A DNA stretch of 64,000 nucleotides. It comes from Stictocephala bisonia (Eukaryota; Arthropoda; Insecta; Hemiptera; Membracidae). Shown piece by piece: positions 56,620-64,000 of the stretch. Both the position numbers and the translations under genes were made by a program. The number at the start of each line of letters is the position of its first letter. The stretch's first letter is position 1. The stretch is taken from NCBI GenBank assembly GCA_035578905.1, contig JAQJVL010000575.1, positions 351,001 through 415,000 on the forward strand, given 5' to 3'. Below the pieces are notes generated by a model. It was given only the letters and a program-made list of their open reading frames with translations. It made no database searches and had not been told where the DNA came from.

Positions 56620-58090
56620 TTTTATTTGTTACCTAAAGTTCTGTGTTTCCATATTTAGATAGAGGATTTTAACTAATGATATGTCAGTAAAAAACCTTTA
56701 TTGTGAGAACTTGATAATGCATTTCAAAATTGCCAGATTATAAAGGTTTTATTGAAAAACAAGAATAAAACTATAAGAAATAAATAACAAGTGGCATATT
56801 TTTGAATGACAAACATAATTATTTATTTTACAATTCAGAAAAGTACAATACTTTCTGTAACATACTTGTACTTACAGAATTAAAATTTTATTTTGTTTTA
56901 CTGGTTTAGGTGCATTCCTATAAGGTTTTTATAATATTATATTGACATGAAAAGTAAATTTCATGATCAGACCATAAAGTTGACCTGCTCTGAGCTCGCC
57001 TGAGAATAGTACCTTGCAATTACTCCAACAATTCTACTCGCTCCTGACAGAGTTCCCAAACACGCCAAACTACCAGGTCTTTGGACTATCTTGTGTCAAA
57101 TTATCAAGGTGTATCAAGTCTAAAAACACTGCTGTCACTAAATTTTCAGTTTGCTAACAATGATTTCCATCAAGTTTTAACCAAAATTTGCTTTCTCTTA
57201 CCAACGATGAAAAATATCTAAGATTATATCAGAATTCATGCAAGTTTATATAATTTAAAACTAATAAAGGAAGACAGATAACTTACATGTAACTGAAGAA
57301 ACACCATAACACAACACGCCAGATTCAAACCCTAGAAAGAAATAGCTAATTTTAATTTACGAACTGTGATCTGTTATGAGCAAAATTGTGAACAAAAATA
57401 ACCAAATTCTAGATTGTTGTAGGATTTCAACAAGTATGTCAATTAATTTAAATTATGAAGATGTATAGGTTATCAATTACAAACAATTAGGGAATATGAA
57501 AAAATTCCTGTAGAAAATAAATTGGTTACTAAGCTTAAATATAATGTTATATTGGTTTTGGTTTTTGGCGAATATTTGTTTAGGAATAACTGGGAAGCTA
57601 GTCAAAGAAGTGGTTTTCTACATTTAATAGTCGCCCTCCACGTCGTATGATTTCTTGCAAAATGGGAAGATTCGGAGTTCTAGACTGTTGCGATTTAGTA
57701 AGCTTGAAAGTACTATAGTATACAAAAGTGAACTTGGTAGAACAAGCTTTTAATTGAATTTTGTTTACTCCTTAGTAAAGATATTATTAAAAATTGTTTC
57801 TTGTGCATGTTAAAAACTTATATCTCCTGATACTTTATGAGAACAGTTCAAAACATCTAGCTATTGATAAAAACTCCCATGCCACTTTATACAATGTTTG
57901 TACAATCCATATACAGCTAGTTTAATATAAATCTTGCTTTCTTACAAGATATGTTGGGTCCTATTGTTTATTAATTTAATTAATTTAAAACTACTCTTTT
58001 AACAACATCAACATAAATATTATACATTTCTATTATGTTATTGGCCAGATTATTTTAGAGAATGACTCTTCATACTAAACGATAGTTAAA
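56620..58090. other. Intergenic DNA, nothing identified
   Basis: AT-rich without recognisable coding frames or repeats. Confidence 0.4.
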
Positions 58091-58094
58091 AACC

Positions 58095-58290
58095 AGTTAA
58101 CATGACACAGTTGGTGTGGAGATTGTAGGAAATAAGGTTCTATACTTAGTCTTTTTAACATCAACACAAGAGTCCACCAAATGGTTACCATCAGTGTGGA
58201 GATTAGGCCTATTAGAGAAGTCTGAGGTGTCTTTGTCAATAAGTAGACAGTGTTCTCAGTGTTATGGAGTACTTCGAGGTAAAACAAAAC
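58095..58290 (+). repeat. SINE-like repeat head, diverged
   Basis: gtggagattgtaggaaataa, accaaatggttaccatcagt and aagtctgaggtgtct match 53000-53140. ORFs on both strands here are shadows. Confidence 0.45.
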
Positions 58291-58639
58291 GATCAGTGCA
58301 TCATCTTTACATTCATCTTGTCGATTCTCAACTTCTGCATCACCAACTTCATCAAGTCTTGAGTTTGGATGACAATCCTGGCTGAAGTTTGGATCTCCAT
58401 CTTGAATCCACTTGCCTTTCCTGTTCCATTCATTTTAAAGCTTTTCCCTCTGATTGCAGAAAACAACTGCTTGCCCTCAACTTTCAAAATGCAGTATAAA
58501 CTCTAATCATGTGTTACGTTTATCTAATTAGCCATAACTATCACTTTACATCAATTACTATTTTAGTATTTCTGACGTACAACTAGGCTACTGTAAAGTT
58601 AACACTAGTATGTGAGCAGGAGTACACCTTGTATACTGT

Positions 58640-58642
58640 ACA

Positions 58643-58705
<63 letters not shown>

Positions 58706-58879
58706 AGGATGTAATAAAATTAAAAAACTGAGTACCCTTATATTTTTTATTAAAACTCATTACTCAACATGTTTCAACTTTATTGTCATTTTCTAGTGTA
58801 AATTAAATAATTCAATTTATTATTTTATTTTAATTACATTTTATTACATCCTAAAATACGTAAGTAGCCCTAATTTTTA

Positions 58880-58925
<46 letters not shown>
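58640..58925. repeat. Two (TA)n tracts around a small inverted-repeat element
   Basis: (TA)n runs at about 58645-58702 and 58884-58925 flank a segment of about 155 bp whose ends are ttttaggatgtaataaaatt (58703) and the inverse ttttattacatcctaaaa (58840-58857). This suggests a MITE that inserted into a TA microsatellite. Confidence 0.7.
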
Positions 58926-58931
<6 letters not shown>

Positions 58932-59335
58932 CATATCTTCTCATTGGTCTGTAGTTAACTAGTTACTCTTGTCTACAACCACATAACAACAACATTATGG
59001 TAATTCATAAATTTATTTCAAGGCATCTTATGGGAGTGATGGAACTTCTGAGACATGTCTACGACTTAATTTCTTTCCTATTCACATATCTGATCAACTA
59101 AACATTTTTCATAAATGAATGCTCTTAAGTATGCCTTGGTTAACATTTTGTACAAAAGGAGTAGACGACTGTAGAAACTACTGACCAGAGAGTATTATTT
59201 CCACCTTCTCCAAAATGATTGTAACAGTGTACTTTAACAGGTTGTTGAAATAAGCGATAAATTTTATAATAGCTTACCAATACACAAACGACTGTTATAC
59301 AGAACATCCCTTTTACAGGTAGTTGCAGAGTTTTG
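58926..59335. other. Intergenic DNA, nothing identified
   Basis: No recognisable frame or repeat between the TA tract and the piggyBac element. Confidence 0.4.
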
Positions 59336-59339
59336 TTAA

Positions 59340-61312
59340 CCCTCCAGGTGCTAGGTTGGACACTCTTTAGTGCTAAGCATATTTATGGCGCTGTGCAGTC
59401 ATTTATGAAATATTAGTTAAAAAATATAAAATGTACTATAAATCTAACTTATTATATGTCAAACTGTTCAGAACTAAATGTAGAATGAAATGAAATAAAA
59501 TATAAACTTACCAATTTGTTATAAGACTTGAAGAATCACTTATAAGTCTCAAGAAAAAATGTTTTCCTTTATAAATTTTAACTTTGTGCCTTCCTACATA
59601 GTCACTACAGCACTAATATCAAGATTCCAAGATATACAAATTGTGCACAATTTCATCCTGAACACCAAAAGTATAACAGTTACTGTCTATTATGATACAT
59701 CTTTTTTATGTGTTTATAAACAAAAACTAGTACGCGTATAAAATTTGGCAAAAAAGTAAACAAGTTACCTTGTGTTTTGTCTTGAATTATGAAGGCATTA
59801 TTAGATTGCAACTGCATCATTATAAATGAGTTATTCAAAAGAGTATATAAAAAGAGAAAAACTAAATTTATAAGTAATTATATATATACATATTTACACT
59901 TTGCGCGTACTACACTTCTTATTCAGAATCCGACTCCAATTCTTCTTCGCGCCTCCTTTTGCTCCATCCCTTTGACCTCCAGAAGTGTTTGAGGTTTTTG
60001 TAACAATCTGGATGAACACCAGCATTACACCCTGGACACCAAAACCTACTTTTAGATTTTTTGTTCTCAAGCAAGCACACAGCGCATAAACGTAGACTTA
60101 CTCCAGGGCGTCGCTCCAACATGTGTCGTGTATCTCCTTGTACGGGTTCATGATCTGGTTCATCATTATCTTCTTCATCAATTATAGATTCTAATATATC
60201 AACTGTAAATGTGTAACAATCTACGGGATGGTCAGTGTTATCTTTATACAGAATATACGAATTTAGTAATACCATGTCCAAAAAGTTGTCAAAGATTTTT
60301 CTCCAGTATTTTTTAGTTACACAGGTTGATGTGGCATGGTAGATTGACTTGTCTTTCACATCAACACCTCCCATTGACAAATTATACTCTCTTATAATGA
60401 CAGGTTTCAATGCCTTGATTCCACTCTTTTTACTTTTCACAATCGTATCATTCGCAGGGAGAGCAGTTTAAGGCATTGCGCGACTTTTTCTGCTTATAGC
60501 CTACTAGTAGGATTTTGCTTCTCCTGTAGTAAATGGTCTCCAAGGGTTGTAAATTTTTAGATACAAGGTTCTTGGCAATGTCCTTAGAATTCTTGTTTAT
60601 TGTTCCAGTTAGGAATGTCTGATTGTCAATTAATTCTTGGGCTAATGGAACTTTTGTGTAAAAGTTATCAGTATAAAGGTGATAACCTTTGTTTAGTAAA
60701 TTGCAAGCTCTCATCAGATGCATGACTACTTTATGAGTAAATGGGGTTTGATTTGGATCATTGTCTAAAAAGCCCTTACCACTATACAGCTCAGAGTGCA
60801 TCACGTAGCTTGATTTACTGTCGCATAACTCGAACTTTTTAATGCCAAACCGTGCGTGACGCTTGTTTGGCATATACTGAATATACGAGCACCGGTTCTT
60901 CATGCCGATCATCGACTCGTCAATAGAAATATTTTGGCCTGGTGTAAAGTACATTTTGAAGATCATATTCATATGGTCATAGAAGTGCCTGACCTTGTAC
61001 CAAGGGTCATTGTACTGGTTTCAGAGAGCTGAGATGAAAATGAGAACGAATTGCCTGAAATCTACTGAGAGACATTGGTTTAGTAAAAAAGTTCATTTTT
61101 TGAGTTTCTGGATCACTTCATTTTTTCCGGATCACGTTCAGGCATAGAGGAACAAGTAAAACAACTCTTCCTCTTTATATTATGATAAATTTTAACATTT
61201 TTGGTCGGCGCATATTGATTCCACGGCATTTTTAGCGAACGGCTCGCTCCGAGCCGTTAGCACTTAAGCGGGGGCAACAACGGCTCGCTCCAAGCCGTTA
61301 GCAACTGGAGAG
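59340..61312 (-). mobile_element. Second piggyBac-like transposon, 2.0 kb
   Basis: TTAA at 59336-59339 and 61313-61316. The ends are ccctccaggtgctagg and, inverted, ctctccagttgctaac. Near the right end the palindrome aacggctcgctccgagccgtt occurs twice (61242 and 61280, the second with one change). Belongs to a different piggyBac family from 27237-31167, with different termini and transposase. Confidence 0.85.
59919..61090 (-). pseudogene. piggyBac transposase, frameshifted and N-terminally truncated
   Basis: From about 61085 the minus strand reads MSLSRFQAIRSHFHLSSLK, then shifts to QYNDPWYKVRHFYDHMNMIF (60972 on). The catalytic aspartates lie in ISIDESMIGMKNR, YHLYTDNFYTK and, after another shift near 60445, REYNLSMGGVDVKDKS. 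The C-terminus has the zinc-binding CAVCLLENKKSKSRFWCPGC, then NAGVHPDCYKNL, and ends in an acidic tail at 59919. At least two frameshifts. Apart from those breaks, the last two thirds are well preserved. Confidence 0.85.
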
Positions 61313-61316
61313 TTAA

Positions 61317-63300
61317 GCTGCTGTCAACTCATTTCAGGCCTAGTATAGTACTAGCCATTAGAGTTGATCTCACTTAGGTATGCCACTTTTATTATTTGTC
61401 CATGGTGTTTAAGTGCTGAAAGGTTTGACTTTAAGACTAGCATGATTTGTTTAGACTTAATTTAGTAATATTTACGTGGCAGAGCCTACTGTTATATCGT
61501 CTTATACCTTGTTGCCAATTAATATCATGGATCTTTATGAATAAGCTACCTATATGAAAAGAAAAACAAAGAAATTACTCAACATTTACTATGGTAGATA
61601 ACTTTAGACTAATAGATTCACTAGTTTATATGAACACAAATGAATTAAGTTCAACTTCTAGGCTTGCTAACCTATCTCAATGAGGAATTTACTTAATATT
61701 GCATTATTTCTCACCATAGATTTAATGAAAGTGAGAGGATTGTCCTGAACAGTAAATCTTGAAGCCATAAAATTAGGTCTAACCATTTAAGACTACTATG
61801 CTAATGTTTAAAAAAATAAAAAATAATAACATTGGTACCTTACCTTGGGTAAGAGGTATTAGTAAACAAATATAACAGATGAAAAGCTTCATATATCACG
61901 CTAACGGTATAATTGCACTGTATTTGAGTTTAAACCATTACTTTCAAATTGAACTCAAACCTTCATATAACATCAAACATGCAGTAAACACAAGTATTCA
62001 CTTCAGAAATTTAGCTTTTAGCATCAGATAAAGTATTCCGATTCCGAGAATCCATATTCAATAGTTCGAAGCTATAAGCAATCCAAGCCCAAGCGGAGTG
62101 CCAAAGGGCCAAATAAATATCCAGCAAAAAGAATCCTGGTTGAAAAGCATAATCTCAATATTTCGATTGCGACTTTACATTTAGTATGATCGACTGTTTC
62201 CATAAATCGGTAATAGACCGATTACAGCAACTTTCGGTATATTATATATGTATATATATACTGAATGGTTTGTTGTCATCTACCATTTGTAAATTTAAAA
62301 AAAAAAGTGATATATGTTTGGATTAAGATCCAAAAGTCATGTTAATATTGTCATATTATTTACAAGAATAAATATTTAAAGTGATTTCCTATAACAAAGC
62401 TAAGTCCAATCCATCGAGCCATCTAAGACCTGCCTCACTGATTAAGTTTATGTTGGCTAATCTCTCAATAAAAGAGCGCAGGGGACAAATGTAACTCTGT
62501 AATCCATTGTTTGAATACACTCCTCAATCACATGACTGATCTACTGTCAATCCCATTTATTCGTCCAGTAGTTACATCTGTCCACGCCAGTTCGGGACCG
62601 ATTCAACAGTATCCACACCCTACGAGGGAGGTTCATCCTACCTTCAGGTATTGACGGATCGTTAAAAAGGAACATTTTGTCCATAAAAACTCCATATATA
62701 TATTGTATATTGCTTGTTATTGTGGTTAGTCAAAAGTTGTTGTCATTAATGATTTTTACTATTAGTTTATGTCATGTTTGTTGTTGCCCTTATTTTTGTT
62801 AGTGATCATTTATCTTAATTATATTTAATATCTTTTCAACTACTATTTCTATTACTGTTTCTGATCATAGAGTTAGTCTTAGACATAGTGATTCTATTTA
62901 CTTTGTCTGCCATTATTGTATTGTATATTTTAGTAAAATGGAGTTTTCAGTAAATAATCCCAGTCTGCGGCCAAGCACTCTGATAAAATGCCTCGGTACA
63001 TCATTCAGTTGGTTATCATAGTTGAATTGGGAAGGTGACCATATAACTTATCCATATTAAAGGACAGTGTGGACCAGGGACTTGTACAACACAAGAGAAT
63101 TAAGGATAAACAGAGTGTCTTTTGGATCTAAAGATAGATCAAAGCAAGGAGTTGGCTCTTGGAACGATACACTGAAAGTGATTCCACGGACTCAATGAGC
63201 GTGATTCAAAATAACTCCCATATCCATGAACTTATCAACTTTTATCAGGGAAGAATTATCTAACAAGTATTTATTTGTGATATTATATTTAACCAAAGGC
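61317..63300. other. Intergenic DNA with one dispersed repeat segment
   Basis: 62500-62620 (tcaatcacatgactgatcta, cagtagttacatctgtccac, gccagttcgggaccgattca) matches pieces at 47160-47220 and 48040-48130. The rest shows nothing recognisable. Confidence 0.4.
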
Positions 63301-63304
63301 CAAG

Positions 63305-63400
63305 GAAAGGATCGTTACCCGGTCACCCATCTAAGGAACAACCTCGCTCGATGTAGCTTGACGCCGTTATCTTGAAATAACGACGGATCCCTCCTGGCAA
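63305..63400 (-). pseudogene. 5S rRNA-like segment
   Basis: ggtcacccatctaaggaaca followed by acctcgctcgatgtagcttg and acgccg resembles the reverse complement of the internal-promoter part of 5S rRNA (GGTCACCCATCCAAGTA.., ACC.CGCTCGA.GTTGCTT.AC). Several mismatches and both ends missing, so a 5S pseudogene or 5S-derived SINE. Confidence 0.5.
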
Positions 63401-63889
63401 GGCCCGCCTTGTATAAATTGTCTATTCTAAAGCCTGCAAACTTCGTGGTCACCTTCACCTATTGGACCACAAATATCTTACTCAAAATAAAGCATTTCAC
63501 ATGTACATCCAAATCATATGATTTTCAGCAGGTACTCCGATTGTAAATCAATGCTATTGTATAATAAATAGCTAAGGCCAAGTGTATTCTCATATTATCG
63601 TGATATGATCTTTCGTCAGGTGTTAAAAGCTAGTATAACAATTCTTTGGGGTAGATCTTCTTACCTATGTCTGTCGGTAGTCTGTGACATTTTTTAGATA
63701 ACCTATAACTTAACCTAGCTCAGCTCTACAGTTTCTTCTGTCTTCTACACCATTATTGGTAGTAATAGGTCTGTTTTGAAGGAATGGTGAACTGTTAAAT
63801 ATATGGATTTTAAACCGTCATTATAGAAAGGTTGACAGTAATTTTATTCTCAAATATTTTTCAAGCCATTTGGAAGATTTAGGGATAGT

Positions 63890-63968
63890 ATGGCAGAAGC
63901 TAAATTTTCTGAAAATGAACTAGGTCAAAAATGGGACCGATGTGTCACTGATGGCATCCTCAAAACAA
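63890..63968 (+). CDS. MIC10: MICOS complex subunit MIC10, first coding exon (gene cut by window end)
   Basis: The ATG at 63890 opens MAEAKFSENELGQKWDRCVT, then DGILKT. Donor ACAA|gtatgt at 63968/63969. The ELGxKWDRC core matches the MIC10/MINOS1 N-terminus of animals. MIC10 is a small inner-membrane hairpin protein that bends cristae junction membranes; its two glycine-rich membrane segments are in the next exon, beyond the window. The start is the only in-frame Met near the conserved block, and family length upstream of ELG fits. Confidence 0.85.
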
Positions 63969-64000
63969 GTATGTACACTTTGTTCTATCTCAGGTACTAT

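Overview
This is a stretch of insect nuclear genome, AT-rich and dominated by DNA transposons at many stages of decay. Evidence for an animal, and specifically an insect: spliced host genes with GT-AG introns, a deoxyhypusine synthase close to animal orthologues, a C2H2 zinc-finger gene, and piggyBac, Tc1/mariner (arthropod DUF4817 type), hAT, Helitron, P-like and jockey/CR1-type LINE remnants. The repeat mix would fit a hemipteran, but the order is inference.

Host genes are few. (1) 3867-3997 (-) is a PPxY-rich first coding exon, possibly LITAF-like, whose remaining exons lie off the left edge. (2) 13462-34027 (+) is deoxyhypusine synthase (DHPS): six exons were located with consistent junction phases. 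The short final exon was not found and may lie in or beyond the 96-base assembly gap at 36953-37048. (3) 48508-52783 (-) is a seven-finger C2H2 protein with a glutamine-rich, internally repeated C-terminus, shown by two coding exons. (4) 63890-63968 (+) is the first coding exon of MIC10 (MICOS complex), cut by the right edge.

Layout. 1-3.4 kb: AT-rich DNA and a frameshifted transposon gene of a family I cannot name. 4-9.5 kb: a palindrome cluster, a 42-bp minisatellite and a diffuse AT-rich inverted-repeat family. 10-12.9 kb: a hairpin and a hAT derivative with perfect 8-bp target duplications. 13.4-34 kb: DHPS, whose introns hold LINE, mariner and Helitron fossils, minisatellites, a mariner derivative nested in a hairpin MITE, and a 3.9-kb piggyBac inside another transposon's reading frame. 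34-48 kb: a long-armed mariner, a LINE fragment at the gap, SINE-like repeats, a TTAA MITE carrying a piggyBac-like leader, a P-element-like transposon encoding a THAP domain, and a second hairpin MITE. 48.5-52.8 kb: the zinc-finger gene, whose intron contains a Penelope-like inverted pair with a hammerhead-ribozyme-like core and a fold-back mariner. 53-64 kb: SINE and LINE remnants, a perfect hairpin, (TA)n flanking a small MITE, a second piggyBac with TTAA duplications, a 5S-rRNA-like segment and MIC10.

The most interesting object is the P-like element at 41881-43693. It has an exact 8-bp duplication, inverted repeats of about 34 bp, symmetric 11-bp subterminal inverted repeats, and an internal deletion that leaves a THAP DNA-binding domain, a layout reminiscent of Drosophila KP repressor elements. 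A second theme is a series of mariner derivatives in which one end has been copied in inverted form onto the other. All calls were made by eye from the sequence; no searches were run.
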